A DNA stretch of 64,000 nucleotides, taken from NCBI GenBank assembly GCA_017509785.1, contig JAFWOT010000012.1, positions 257,476 to 321,475 on the forward strand. The letters run 5' to 3'. Numbering within the stretch: position 1 is the stretch's first letter; each line of letters begins with the position of its first letter. A program made the position numbers and the translations under genes. Positions 26,423-35,374 of this stretch are shown piece after piece. Source of the stretch: Clostridia bacterium. GTDB taxonomy: Bacteria; Bacillota; Clostridia; Christensenellales; CAG-138. Under the pieces are notes generated by a model. The model saw nothing but the letters and a program-made list of their open reading frames with translations, searched no databases and was not told the DNA's origin.

Positions 26423-27559
26423 ATGGCAAGCGTTAAACTCACTAACGTCAAAAAGATTTACGATAAAAAGGTCGTTGCCGTCCATGACTTTAATCTTGAG
26501 ATCAAGGACAAGGAATTCGTCGTTTTCGTCGGCCCCTCCGGCTGCGGTAAATCGACGACCCTGCGCATGATAGCGGGGCTTGAAGATATCTCCGAAGGCA
26601 CGATCGAGATCGACGGCGAGGTCGTCAACGATCTCCAGCCGAAGGACAGAAACATCGCGATGGTTTTCCAGAACTACGCGCTGTATCCCCATATGACGGT
26701 GTATGACAACATCGCGTTCTCGCTCCGCCTGCAGAAGCTCCCCGAGGACGTGATCTACAACAAGGTCACCAACGCCGCCGAGATACTCGGCATAACGGAT
26801 TACCTCATGCGCAAGCCCCGCGCCCTCTCCGGCGGTCAGAGGCAACGTGTCGCCATCGGCCGTGCAATGGTCAGGGATTCGAAGGTGTTCCTCATGGACG
26901 AGCCCCTCTCGAACCTTGACGCAAAGCTGCGCAATCAGATGCGCGCCGAGATAATTCTTTTGAGGCAAAAGCTCGATACGACCTTCGTATACGTAACTCA
27001 CGACCAGACCGAAGCGATGACTCTCGGCGACAGGATCGTTATAATGAAGGACGGTTACATCATGCAGGTCGGCACCCCCACCCAGGTGTTCGAAATGCCC
27101 GAGAACCTGTTCGTCGCCGAATTCATCGGCGCTCCCAAGATGAACATCATGCGGACGAACCTTCGGAGGAACATGAACGGGAATTACTGCGTAACTCCGT
27201 TCGGTTCCGAGATCGAAGTCACCGGCTTCAAAAACGAAGAGCTGAAGGCTCTCAATGCCCGCGATGGCGAGATCATACTCGGCGTTCGTCCGGAGCACAT
27301 CACTCTTACGGAGAACGGCGGCCCGAACACCATACCCGTCACCCTTGAGGTCAACGAGATGATGGGCAGCGAGCTGCACCTTCACGTCTATACCGAAGAC
27401 GGAACGAGGATCATAGTCCGCGTCCCCACTGTAGATCTCGATCCCGAAAAGCGCTGTTCCCTCGTTTCCGGCAAGAAGCTGAACATCACTTTTACCGGAA
27501 AGGTCATGCACTTCTTCGATCCGAAGACGGAACGCAACATCCTCGTGAAGGAGGATTGA
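26423..27559 (+). CDS. Sugar ABC transporter ATPase (MsmX/UgpC type)
   Basis: A 378-residue ABC ATPase with Walker A GPSGCGKST, the ABC signature LSGGQRQRVAIGRA, Walker B VFLMDEPLSNLD, and the H-loop THDQTEA, followed by a C-terminal TOBE/OB regulatory domain (from about 240). This is the standard build of sugar-importer ATPases, which in Gram-positives can serve several transporters. AAGGAG precedes the ATG; a strong terminator follows. In many related genomes this gene is elsewhere; its location with the permeases suggests a dedicated energiser. Confidence 0.95.
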   Translation: MASVKLTNVKKIYDKKVVAVHDFNLEIKDKEFVVFVGPSGCGKSTTLRMIAGLEDISEGTIEIDGEVVNDLQPKDRNIAMVFQNYALYPHMTVYDNIAFSLRLQKLPEDVIYNKVTNAAEILGITDYLMRKPRALSGGQRQRVAIGRAMVRDSKVFLMDEPLSNLDAKLRNQMRAEIILLRQKLDTTFVYVTHDQTEAMTLGDRIVIMKDGYIMQVGTPTQVFEMPENLFVAEFIGAPKMNIMRTNLRRNMNGNYCVTPFGSEIEVTGFKNEELKALNARDGEIILGVRPEHITLTENGGPNTIPVTLEVNEMMGSELHLHVYTEDGTRIIVRVPTVDLDPEKRCSLVSGKKLNITFTGKVMHFFDPKTERNILVKED

Positions 27560-27576
27560 TCCGCGAATCAGCCATC

Positions 27577-27607
27577 CGCCCCGGCATGCTCACGCCGGGG
27601 CGTTTTT
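27577..27607 (+). terminator. Terminator of the sugar ABC operon
   Basis: CGCCCCGGC and GCCGGGGCG form a 9-bp stem around ATGCTCAC, followed by TTTTTG. Confidence 0.92.
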
Positions 27608-27642
27608 GTTCCTTCATTCGATGATTAATGATAAATCCGCGC

Positions 27643-27671
27643 TTGTGAAATCGACCCGGTTATGGTATTAT
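27643..27671 (+). promoter_or_regulatory. Promoter of the phosphatase-to-yaaT operon
   Basis: TTGTGA (27643-27648), 17-base spacer, TATTAT (27666-27671), 24 bases upstream of the start at 27696. Confidence 0.7.
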
Positions 27672-27695
27672 ATTTGGATAAGGAGAACTTCGCAG

Positions 27696-28280
27696 ATGTA
27701 TATAGCGCTCATACGGCACGGAAAGACCGTCGGCAATCTCAAACGGCTGTACTACGGAAGCACCGATCTCCCTCTTGCGGAGGAAGGGCTCGCGGAGCTT
27801 TGCCTATTGCGCCGTGAGCGTGTTTATCCGAAAGCGGAACGCTTCTATACGAGTGGTATGCTTCGCGCAGAACAGAGCCTGAAGGCGCTATACGGGGACG
27901 TTCCGCATGAAGCTCTCACGGGAATGCGAGAGATCGATTTCGGAGTCTTCGAAATGCGGACGTACGAGGATCTCAAAAACGATCCGCGATATATCGAATG
28001 GATCACCGGCGACAACGAAGCCAACGTCTGCCCCGGAGGCGAAAGCGGCGTTTCGGTCACTCAAAGGGCTCTTGAGGCGATATCGCTCATCATTTCCCGC
28101 GGCGAGGACGCCGTCTGCATCTCACACGGAGGAGTTATCGGCGGCCTTATGGGGAGTTGGTTCAAAAGCACTAATTCCCGATATGAATTCACGCCCGAAC
28201 CCGGAATGGGGTTCCGGATAGAGTTCAAAGAAGGCGAGCCTGTTTCATACATTCGGATCCCCTTTGAGGCGGAAAAATGA
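27696..28280 (+). CDS. Histidine phosphatase family protein
   Basis: A 194-residue phosphoglycerate-mutase-like histidine phosphatase. The phosphorylated His is in LIRHGKTVGN, followed by YYGSTDLPLAEEG, the acid Glu in MREIDFGVFE and the second His in CISHGGVIGG. Alternatives such as CobC or PhoE-like enzymes cannot be distinguished. The ATG at 27696 has AGGAG 11 bases upstream; an in-frame upstream extension would begin before the promoter -10 and is rejected. It overlaps the next gene by ATGA. Confidence 0.88.
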   Translation: MYIALIRHGKTVGNLKRLYYGSTDLPLAEEGLAELCLLRRERVYPKAERFYTSGMLRAEQSLKALYGDVPHEALTGMREIDFGVFEMRTYEDLKNDPRYIEWITGDNEANVCPGGESGVSVTQRALEAISLIISRGEDAVCISHGGVIGGLMGSWFKSTNSRYEFTPEPGMGFRIEFKEGEPVSYIRIPFEAEK

Positions 28281-28588
28281 ATTCATTCGAACTGATTTAC
28301 GAACAGGTAAAGAGGATCCCCAAGGGGAAGGCCGCGACCTACGGTCAGATAGCCGCTCTTGCGGGGAACCCGAAATGGTCGAGAGTCGTCGGTTACGCAC
28401 TGCACGTCAACCCGGAACCGGGAGTTATCCCCTGCCACAGAGTAGTCGACAGGAACGGCAGGCTCTCCCCCGCCTTTGCTTTCGGCGGAATGAACGTGCA
28501 GGAGGAGCTCCTCCGCCGCGAAGGTGTTGAAGTCAGGGAAGGTCACGTGGATCTGAAGCTTTACAGATGGGATCCATCCTCAAATTAA
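28277..28588 (+). CDS. MGMT-family DNA-repair methyltransferase-like protein
   Basis: A 103-residue protein equal to the DNA-binding C-terminal domain of O6-alkylguanine-DNA alkyltransferase (IPKGKAATYGQIAALAG helix-turn-helix). The active-site loop is IPCHRVVDRNG with the reactive cysteine (C53) kept. Alkyltransferase-like (ATL) proteins of the same size usually have another residue there, so this may be a minimal active MGMT or an ATL that kept the Cys. It overlaps the upstream phosphatase by four bases. Confidence 0.88.
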   Translation: MNSFELIYEQVKRIPKGKAATYGQIAALAGNPKWSRVVGYALHVNPEPGVIPCHRVVDRNGRLSPAFAFGGMNVQEELLRREGVEVREGHVDLKLYRWDPSSN

Positions 28589-28606
28589 TTCATTACGGAG
28601 GCAGCA

Positions 28607-29155
28607 ATGTACCAGGAAAGCCATGATAAAATGAACGGTTCATCCAAAACGGATACGATAATATTCATCGCTCTCATAGTGTTCTTTCTTATCGCGGGGA
28701 CTTTGGCGACCGTGCTTCGCTCAAAGCTTTCGAGCAACGTTCCGCTGTATGCGCTCGCCGCTGTTTTTGCGGGGCTCATCTATATCATCTATCGTCTGCG
28801 TATAGTAGGTTGGCGCTATACTGTGTTCTATTCGGAACCTCAGACAGAGTACGATCCGAGGTTCGACGATTATATCACGCATGAGGATCACCCCTACCCC
28901 GTCGGCACCGTCGTTTTCGAGAGGACCGTCAGCGCGAAGGGCGAGATACTTGCCGTCATAAAGAAGGAGGAGATGATCTCCCTCCTCGAACCGGGGATGG
29001 ATGCGGCGGCTGATGAGGAATTCACGTACTGCACCGCAAACAAGAGCGCGGCACACTCGCTTCTCATTCGCCAGGAAGGCAAAACGAGGCGCGTTTATTT
29101 TACTCCGTCCGAAGAATTCATCACCCACCTGAAGGAAGCAATGGCGCGGGAATGA
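28607..29155 (+). CDS. Membrane protein, function unknown
   Basis: A 182-residue protein with a short hydrophilic N-terminus, two adjacent membrane segments (about 17-38 and 44-65) and a cytoplasmic domain of about 115 residues (VGWRYTVFYSEPQTEYDP to the end). No family recognised. GGAGG lies just upstream of the ATG. Positioned between the MGMT-like gene and the decarboxylase, overlapping the latter by ATGA, so it is part of the operon, but the context suggests no particular role. Confidence 0.72.
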   Translation: MYQESHDKMNGSSKTDTIIFIALIVFFLIAGTLATVLRSKLSSNVPLYALAAVFAGLIYIIYRLRIVGWRYTVFYSEPQTEYDPRFDDYITHEDHPYPVGTVVFERTVSAKGEILAVIKKEEMISLLEPGMDAAADEEFTYCTANKSAAHSLLIRQEGKTRRVYFTPSEEFITHLKEAMARE

Positions 29156-30480
29156 GCGAGTTTCCTCTCAAAAAGGCCATATCGGAATATGCCGGAAAGC
29201 ACCCCGCTCGCTTTCATATGCCCGGGCATAAGGGAAGCGTATCCGTTTTCGACGTGACGGAGATCACCGGGACGGATAACCTGCATTTTCCCTCCGGAGC
29301 TATTCTCGAGTCCGAGCGGCTCTGCGCCGAAGCGCTCGGCGCGGCGGATGCGCATTTTCTCGTCAACGGCTCAACCGCGGGGAATTTTGCCATGCTCTCG
29401 CTCCTTCCGCCCCAAAGCCGCGTCCTGCTCGGTCGAAACTGCCACAGATCCGTTATAAACGGGCTTGCTCTGACGGGGCATGAATGCTTCGGAATTTTCC
29501 CGGACAGCGAAGGGATCATAACGGCGGAACAGGTCGCCGATGCTCTTGATAAGCATCCATGCGACGCGGTATTCATAACCTCGCCGACCTATCGCGGGGC
29601 GGTCTGCCCCATTGACGGGATCGCGTCCGCCGCTCACGAAAGAGGCGCGCTGTTGTTCGTCGACTGCGCTCACGGCGCCCACTTTGCCTTTTCTGACAGG
29701 CTCCCTCCCGTCCCCTCCCATGCCGACGCCTGGTGCGTAAGCACGCATAAGACCCTCGCCGCTCTGACGCAGACGGCAGTGCTTCTCACGGGAAGAAGTC
29801 TCAATAAAACGAGATGGGAGGTCGAGCGCGCTCTGGATCCGTATCAAACGACAAGCCCTTCCTATGAACTGATGCTTTCGATAGAAAGCGCCGTTCTCGC
29901 GCCCGACGATTGGGATAAACACGTTGAAAGGATACTCGGCATTCGAAAAAAGCTCGCGTCGATCCCGCGGATACGCGTTGTGGGCTCCGGAGACGGCGTT
30001 GCCGGGGATCCGACAAGGATCGTTATCACGGCCGAAGGTATGAGCGGGTACGCGCTTTCAGCTCATCTTGAGAGGCTGAACGTATTCCCGGAAATGGCGG
30101 ACTCGGAGGCCGTTACACTTATAACGACGCCGAGAGATCCCGATGAATGGTATGATATGCTGATAAATGCGCTCGCAGATCTGCCCGAAAGCACCTCTGC
30201 ACGTCCGTTCCCCGCTTTCCGTTCAGGTGATGAAGCCGGCGCATTCGTCGGGGTACGGGAAGCCGTGATGGGAAAAGCCGAGCTCGTCCCTCTTTCGGGC
30301 TCCGTCGGCAGGATCTGTTCCTGCGCCGCCGGATGCTACCCGCCGGGGACTGCCGTGCTCTTCCCGGGGGAAAGAATATCGAAAGACGCGGTCGACTTCC
30401 TATCGGAAGCGAGACTTGTCGGCGCAGAGCTTTTCGGGCTCTTCGATGAAATGGCCGCCGTATTGAAAGAGGATGAATGA
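29152..30480 (+). CDS. Orn/Lys/Arg decarboxylase-family PLP enzyme (YaaO-like)
   Basis: A 442-residue fold-type I PLP enzyme of the Orn/Lys/Arg decarboxylase major-domain family. It begins with HPARFHMPGHKGS, the hallmark of the family, has VNGSTAGNFAM for cofactor contacts, FVDCAHGAHF with the PLP-binding Asp, and STHKTLAALTQTAVL with the Schiff-base Lys. Short members of this type (about 450-480 residues) sit upstream of tmk/holB in many Firmicutes, as here. The amino acid decarboxylated cannot be told. It overlaps holB by eight bases. Confidence 0.9.
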   Translation: MSEFPLKKAISEYAGKHPARFHMPGHKGSVSVFDVTEITGTDNLHFPSGAILESERLCAEALGAADAHFLVNGSTAGNFAMLSLLPPQSRVLLGRNCHRSVINGLALTGHECFGIFPDSEGIITAEQVADALDKHPCDAVFITSPTYRGAVCPIDGIASAAHERGALLFVDCAHGAHFAFSDRLPPVPSHADAWCVSTHKTLAALTQTAVLLTGRSLNKTRWEVERALDPYQTTSPSYELMLSIESAVLAPDDWDKHVERILGIRKKLASIPRIRVVGSGDGVAGDPTRIVITAEGMSGYALSAHLERLNVFPEMADSEAVTLITTPRDPDEWYDMLINALADLPESTSARPFPAFRSGDEAGAFVGVREAVMGKAELVPLSGSVGRICSCAAGCYPPGTAVLFPGERISKDAVDFLSEARLVGAELFGLFDEMAAVLKEDE

Positions 30481-31405
30481 TACAGAGCTGAAATTCAGAA
30501 GGTCCATACTTGCGGGCAGAACGCTGCACGCCTATTTCCTTACCGGGAGCGATACGGAGCTTACCGACGGCGCCGCAAGGCGAGCTGCTTCGCTGATGCT
30601 CTATGGAAGGGAGGACGTCGAAAGGCTGCCCAACGACCCGGATTACATGGAATATGAGGGATCGGTAACGATCGGCGAGTTCCGCGAAAACATTCGGCCG
30701 GAGATCTATCGTGAGACCTACGGGAGCAGCGGCCGCGTCGTAGTTATGCGATCCGCTCACCTGCTGACTCAGCTGGTACAGAACGCAATGCTGAAGGTAC
30801 TTGAGGAACCGCCTGAAGACACCCATTTCATACTCACGGGAAACGAATATGGGGTGCTTTCAACGATTCGTTCAAGGTGTATGATACTTCGGTTGCCCTC
30901 CGGCGAAAGAAAAGACGTTATTCGAATGCTTATCGAAAAGGGCGCATCGGAGAAAGAAGCCGCGCTCTTCGCCGACATGAGCGGCGGGATCACCGGAAGA
31001 GCGCTCCGCCTATATGAGGATGAGGACCTTAGGACGCTTCGCAAAGAGGCCATCGCCTCTTTTGAAGCCGCTCTTGCAGGCAGGCCGGATTATTCCTTCT
31101 CAAAACAGAAATATGCCCGCGCCGATCTGTATGAAGCAAACGAATTCCTCCTCCTCTACTGCCATGACCTTATGCTCAGTCAATTCGGAATGGAGCCGGA
31201 GTACTGCCCCGACAGGGGTGAATGGTTAAAAAAACACGGTTTGCACTTTACAATCGGGCAGATCGGATGTATTATAGATAAGTTAACGGAGAACGCGCAG
31301 CGGCTAATGAGCAACGCTTCGGGCGGCGCCGCGTTTGACAGACTGTTTTCGGAGCTTGCGCTCCTTTCAAGGAAAAAAATAAGCAGGAGTAATATAAATG
31401 AGTAA
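30473..31405 (+). CDS. holB: DNA polymerase III delta-prime subunit
   Basis: A 310-residue clamp-loader subunit. It shows HAYFLTGSD near the N-terminus, ESMEYEG-like strand, VVVMRSAHLLTQLVQNAMLKVLEEPPEDTHFILTG (split here: SAHLLTQ, NAMLKVLEEPPED) and the sensor motif STIRSRC, all typical of delta-prime/DnaX-type folds. No Walker A is visible and the usual zinc-cysteine cluster is missing, so it is an ATP-independent delta-prime with a divergent N-terminus. Overlaps on both sides are eight bases. holB followed by yaaT is a conserved Firmicute pair. Confidence 0.88.
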   Translation: MNDTELKFRRSILAGRTLHAYFLTGSDTELTDGAARRAASLMLYGREDVERLPNDPDYMEYEGSVTIGEFRENIRPEIYRETYGSSGRVVVMRSAHLLTQLVQNAMLKVLEEPPEDTHFILTGNEYGVLSTIRSRCMILRLPSGERKDVIRMLIEKGASEKEAALFADMSGGITGRALRLYEDEDLRTLRKEAIASFEAALAGRPDYSFSKQKYARADLYEANEFLLLYCHDLMLSQFGMEPEYCPDRGEWLKKHGLHFTIGQIGCIIDKLTENAQRLMSNASGGAAFDRLFSELALLSRKKISRSNINE

Positions 31406-32393
31406 GGTTATCGGAGTCCGCTTTAAGGAAGGCGGCAAGATCTATTATTTCGACCCGCTCGAATACGAGGTAAAAGCAGGCGACGGTGTCATCGTGGATA
31501 CGGCTCGCGGCATCGTATTCGGGGACGTTTCGGAAGCCCCGCATTTCGTTCCGGACGAGCAGCTCGTGACCCCGTTGAAGCCCGTGATCCGCGTGGCGAC
31601 TCCGGAGGATCACGAACAGAGGCGCCTTTATAAGCAAAAGGAGAAGGACGCCTTTGCCATCTGTCAGCGAAAGATCGAGGAGCACGGCCTTGTTATGAAG
31701 CTCGTCGAAGTAGAATACGCATGGGGCGGATCGAAGATCATGTTCTATTTCACCGCCGACGGCAGGGTCGATTTCAGGGAACTTGTAAAGGATCTTGCGG
31801 GCGTGTTCAAAACGAGGATCGAGCTTCGCCAGATCGGCGTCCGCGATGAAGCCAAGATGCTCGGCGGGCTCGGAGTCTGCGGCAGGCCCATCTGCTGTGC
31901 TTCTTTCCTCACGGATTTCATACCGGTTTCCATCAAAATGGCGAAGGAACAAAACCTCTCGCTTAACCAGACGAAAATATCCGGTATCTGCGGGAGGCTC
32001 ATGTGCTGTCTTAAATTCGAGCAATCAAGCTACGAGAGCATGCATAAGATAATGCCGAAAGTCGGCAAGGAGGTCGTCGCTCCCGACGGCGTCGGGACGG
32101 CTCTTGAAAACAACGTGATCAGCGAGACGACAGCCGTCAAAGTCCAGCTTGCGGACGGGACGTTCGAAGTGAAGAACTATCCCTTCCGCGAACTCACCAA
32201 CAAGGCCGGTAAGCCCTTCGGCGAAGTTCCCGAGGAACCGGCTGCCTGCCCCGGCTGCGGAGGATGCCCCGCTGCGGAAGCCGCATCGAAAGCCTCGGAA
32301 GCTCCCGACGTTGACGAGGCTCCCGTCGCCGCGGAAGCCGATCCTTTAGATACTGCGGATGCAGGCAATAGCCCTGACGGTGATACTCTCTGA
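31398..32393 (+). CDS. ricT: PSP1-domain protein YaaT/RicT with an extra cysteine-rich tail
   Basis: A 331-residue PSP1-domain protein. The conserved cysteine pairs CGRPICC and CGRLMCC (about 155-161 and 197-203) match the YaaT/RicT family, part of the RicAFT complex that carries Fe-S clusters and, in Bacillus, controls mRNA maturation, competence and sporulation. After about residue 275 there is an Ala/Glu-rich extension with CPGCGGCP. The last 48 bases overlap the 3' end of ispDF on the other strand. AGGAG lies ahead of the ATG, inside holB. Confidence 0.9.
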   Translation: MSKVIGVRFKEGGKIYYFDPLEYEVKAGDGVIVDTARGIVFGDVSEAPHFVPDEQLVTPLKPVIRVATPEDHEQRRLYKQKEKDAFAICQRKIEEHGLVMKLVEVEYAWGGSKIMFYFTADGRVDFRELVKDLAGVFKTRIELRQIGVRDEAKMLGGLGVCGRPICCASFLTDFIPVSIKMAKEQNLSLNQTKISGICGRLMCCLKFEQSSYESMHKIMPKVGKEVVAPDGVGTALENNVISETTAVKVQLADGTFEVKNYPFRELTNKAGKPFGEVPEEPAACPGCGGCPAAEAASKASEAPDVDEAPVAAEADPLDTADAGNSPDGDTL

Positions 32394-33485
32394 ATTGCCT
32401 TCGGGGCCGAGATGCTCCGGGGTGGTCGCCTTTAACCCGACCCTTTCAATGCCGACGCCGAGTGCGTCGGCTATTGTTTTGCGCATTTCGTCGATATACG
32501 GAGCGAGCTTCGGCTCCTGAGCGGTTATGACGGCGTCCGTATTGCCGATCTCATATCCGTTTTCGCGAAGCATGGAAGCGGCTTTCTTTAAAAGTATGAC
32601 GCTCGATATCCCCTTGTATTTCGGATCGGTATCCGGGAAATGCCTGCCTATATCACCGAGAGCGGCAGCGCCGAGCATCGCGTCGATGACGGCGTGGATC
32701 AGAGCGTCGGCGTCGGAATGACCGAGCAGCCCGAGGCGGAACGGTATTTCAACGCCGCCCAGGATCAGCTTCCTTCCGGGAACGAGCCTGTGAGTATCCT
32801 CGCCTATTCCGAAACGCATATCATGACCTCCTCTTGCAAACCTGATGAATTCGGGGATATCGTCCCTCTCCGTTATCTTCTGATTGGAGATGCTACCCCC
32901 GGTCAGACGCACGGGCCCGAAGACGCGTTCCCATATCGCGGCGTCGTCGGTCGCATCACCGGCCTCAGTGTACGCGGCAATGAGTTTTTCCCTGTCAAAA
33001 GCCTGGGGCGTCTGCATCTGCATGAGGCCGTTCCTGTCTACAGGCGCGGCGCCGCCCCCGTATCTTACGGTATCTCGCACTTTTATGGCCGCCGCCCCGG
33101 AACCGTATGCCGCGGCGCTTTCGACAGCTTCCATGATGATCCTTTCCGTAACGAAGCACCTTGCGCAGTCGTGGATCACGACTATCCCGCAGTTTGCCGC
33201 ACGGACGCCGTTCAGGACGGAATCCTGCCGTCTCTCTCCCCCGCGGACTGTTTTCACCGGGACTTCCGAAAGGCGTTCCGCCAAGAGAGCGGCTTCTTCA
33301 TTTGCCTCGGAGGAGACTATCACTATCCCGTCGACACAGCGCGAAAAGGTACGAACGCACCTTTCGATAGCGTTCATACCCTCTATATCGATCGTAAGTT
33401 TATTGATATGCCTGCCTTCGGAGTCGGTCCCCATCCTTGATGAGCCCCCGGCTGCAAGCAGTACGGCGCAGGTCTTCATATCCAT
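32346..33485 (-). CDS. ispDF: Bifunctional IspD/IspF (MEP isoprenoid pathway)
   Basis: A 379-residue fusion. Residues 1-220 are 2-C-methyl-D-erythritol 4-phosphate cytidylyltransferase ([29 protein letters not shown]). Residues from about 222 are MEcPP synthase ([53 protein letters not shown], and [12 protein letters not shown] at the end). One chain thus does the third and fifth steps of the MEP pathway. The ATG is one base after the rqcP stop. Its 3' end overlaps yaaT tail to tail by 48 bases. Confidence 0.96.
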   Translation of the reverse strand: MDMKTCAVLLAAGGSSRMGTDSEGRHINKLTIDIEGMNAIERCVRTFSRCVDGIVIVSSEANEEAALLAERLSEVPVKTVRGGERRQDSVLNGVRAANCGIVVIHDCARCFVTERIIMEAVESAAAYGSGAAAIKVRDTVRYGGGAAPVDRNGLMQMQTPQAFDREKLIAAYTEAGDATDDAAIWERVFGPVRLTGGSISNQKITERDDIPEFIRFARGGHDMRFGIGEDTHRLVPGRKLILGGVEIPFRLGLLGHSDADALIHAVIDAMLGAAALGDIGRHFPDTDPKYKGISSVILLKKAASMLRENGYEIGNTDAVITAQEPKLAPYIDEMRKTIADALGVGIERVGLKATTPEHLGPEGNSESITVRAIACIRSI

Positions 33486-33486
33486 A

Positions 33487-33750
33487 TCAAAAAGCGCTGC
33501 TGTCGCCGGAGATGATGCGGTACATATCCCCCGCCTGTTCCTTCGGCGCGAATTCGCGTATGGAGAGCACCTGCGCGGTGAGCTCCCTTGAGCCGAACCT
33601 GATGCTGATGATATCGCCCTCTTTTACCTCTGTCGAGGGTTTCGCGGTCTTATCGTTTACGGTGACCCTTCCCGCGGAACACGCTTCGTTTGCGACCGTT
33701 CTGCGCTTAATGAGCCTTGATACCTTGAGGAATTTATCGAGCCTCATCAT
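33487..33750 (-). CDS. rqcP: S4-domain RNA-binding protein RqcP
   Basis: An 87-residue protein that is little more than an S4 domain ([41 protein letters not shown]). It matches RqcP (YabO), which binds the obstructed 50S-tRNA complex and helps RqcH add C-terminal Ala tails. Two ATGs are adjacent (33750 and 33747); AGGAGG sits just upstream inside the foldase gene, and the start overlaps its stop. Confidence 0.88.
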   Translation of the reverse strand: MMRLDKFLKVSRLIKRRTVANEACSAGRVTVNDKTAKPSTEVKEGDIISIRFGSRELTAQVLSIREFAPKEQAGDMYRIISGDSSAF

Positions 33751-35180
33751 TCATCCTCCTTATTAAGATCTTCAAGCCCGACCTGACGGATGAGCTCCAT
33801 ATTCACCTTCAGCGCGGGGTCCTTCTTCCACTCCTCGATTATGAGATCCCACTGGGCATTTTGGACGCCCTCCGTACAGATCGCCTCTACGTCGTCGTGT
33901 ATGAGCTCGAGAGGGACTTCACCGGCGGGTTCGTCGGAAGCGTAGTAGATTATGTGGTAGCTGCCCTCGTCCATGAAGACTCCGGAATAACGCCCCTTGA
34001 CGAGCTTAGAAAACTCGGCCTTAACGACTGAGCTCCAATCCTCGAGCGCTTCGTGAGTGAGGCTTATGAGTTCCCCCTTCACGCGGAACGCTTCGCAGCC
34101 TTCGGCAGAGTCTGAACCGACGACGCGCTCGTCCTCCGTATAGCGGAGCATTACATCTTCAAACGCCTTACCCGATTCAAGCTCGCCGTAAGCCATATAG
34201 ATCTTGTTGCGGGCCTCCTCAACGTAGGTATCGAAAGCGGAATCCGATTCCTCCTTAAGACCCATGTATTCATTAATAAGCGCGGCTATGGCGGCGGAAT
34301 TTGCGTCAGTACCGTTCAGCGCGTCCTCAAAAGCGAGATCCGCGTATTCCGTTTTTATCTCCTCCATGCGCTTCAGCTTATCGGAATACTCCTTCGGCAG
34401 ATCTCCCTGCGGAGTCACGACGATATGCATGACCCTGCAGTATCCGGCGGGAACGTATGTGATCGGATAGGTTTCTTCCCCGCTTCCGCGGTTCATCTCG
34501 TAAAGCTCCTCGTCGGCCTTGTACTTTTCCGGAGAATCGGTATAATTGGCTTTGTCGTTCTCAAGCGCCGTCTCATACCATGATCTGATATCGCTCTCCG
34601 AAGGGACGAACTCACGGCAGACGTGATCCTTGTAGGCGGTGACGATGTACGCGTCGCGCGCTTCTGCGGTATAGTAGGCCTTATAATCCTCCCAGCTCAT
34701 GGAAACTCCGGTATAGTATTCGGATTCGGAATTGACGAGCGACTCGAAATACGAATCGACCGGAATGGAAGGATCGTCGGAATAGCTCTGCTCGGCATAG
34801 CTCATAAGCTGATCGTGCAGATCGTTGAGCTCTTCCTCGGTCTGTGCGCCGCATTCCGCCTCCTGCTCCGGGGTGAGAGTAAAGCCTGCTGCGTCTGCCT
34901 GATGGCGGGTGACTATATCCCCCGTTAGGGAATCGAGTATCCAATCCTGAAACGTTTCAAGCGAGGACGCGCTCTCGAGCGGATCCTGCCCGTAATACTG
35001 CATGTAGGGAAGGTAAGTATCATACAGTGCCTTGAAGACGGCAAGGCTCGCCTTCTGATCTCCTATGGAAACGACCGTCTCGGTAGGATCGGGAGCGGCG
35101 CTCTTTTTAAGAGAGCATCCCGAGAAAACAAATACGGTCAGAACGGCAAGGCAAAGAGCCGCCGCGCAAATCTTTCGCAT
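33747..35180 (-). CDS. SurA/PrsA-like foldase lipoprotein
   Basis: A 477-residue extracytoplasmic lipoprotein (signal ending VFVFSGC). The SurA-like helical N-domain (about 35-215) precedes a parvulin-like segment: CRVMHIVV at about 233 gives the first strand, and the alpha/beta part resumes at GELESGKAFEDVMLRYTED about 80 residues later, so a long helical insertion (about 250-325) splits the domain. Without the insertion it would be the usual peptidyl-prolyl isomerase. Probable role: folding of secreted proteins; catalytic activity is uncertain. First gene of the reverse operon with rqcP and ispDF. Confidence 0.75.
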   Translation of the reverse strand: MRKICAAALCLAVLTVFVFSGCSLKKSAAPDPTETVVSIGDQKASLAVFKALYDTYLPYMQYYGQDPLESASSLETFQDWILDSLTGDIVTRHQADAAGFTLTPEQEAECGAQTEEELNDLHDQLMSYAEQSYSDDPSIPVDSYFESLVNSESEYYTGVSMSWEDYKAYYTAEARDAYIVTAYKDHVCREFVPSESDIRSWYETALENDKANYTDSPEKYKADEELYEMNRGSGEETYPITYVPAGYCRVMHIVVTPQGDLPKEYSDKLKRMEEIKTEYADLAFEDALNGTDANSAAIAALINEYMGLKEESDSAFDTYVEEARNKIYMAYGELESGKAFEDVMLRYTEDERVVGSDSAEGCEAFRVKGELISLTHEALEDWSSVVKAEFSKLVKGRYSGVFMDEGSYHIIYYASDEPAGEVPLELIHDDVEAICTEGVQNAQWDLIIEEWKKDPALKVNMELIRQVGLEDLNKEDE

Positions 35181-35219
35181 GATTTTAAGCTCCTTGATCG
35201 AACATGTATTTACAGTTCA

Positions 35220-35247
35220 ATTATATCATCTTTGACTGCCATTGCAA
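35220..35247 (-). promoter_or_regulatory. Promoter of the foldase-rqcP-ispDF operon
   Basis: Reverse strand TTGCAA (35242-35247), 16-base spacer, TATAAT (35220-35225), about 40 bases upstream of the start codon. Confidence 0.65.
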
Positions 35248-35310
35248 TAGATTTAAAGAAACTGACACATTCGGCGGAAAAAATATTTTTTATTTCCCGA
35301 AAGAATGTAC

Positions 35311-35340
35311 TTGCTCTTTCACCCATAAATGGGTTATAAT
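35311..35340 (+). promoter_or_regulatory. Promoter of the surface-protein gene
   Basis: TTGCTC (35311-35316), 18-base spacer, TATAAT (35335-35340), 35 bases upstream of the start codon. Confidence 0.55.
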
Positions 35341-35374
35341 AAAGGATGAATGATAAAAGAGAGGAGTGCGCATT

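Noticed and set aside
26282..27511. Open frame antisense to the ABC ATPase
   Set aside because: Shadow of a certain gene; starts inside the permease and lacks a promoter.
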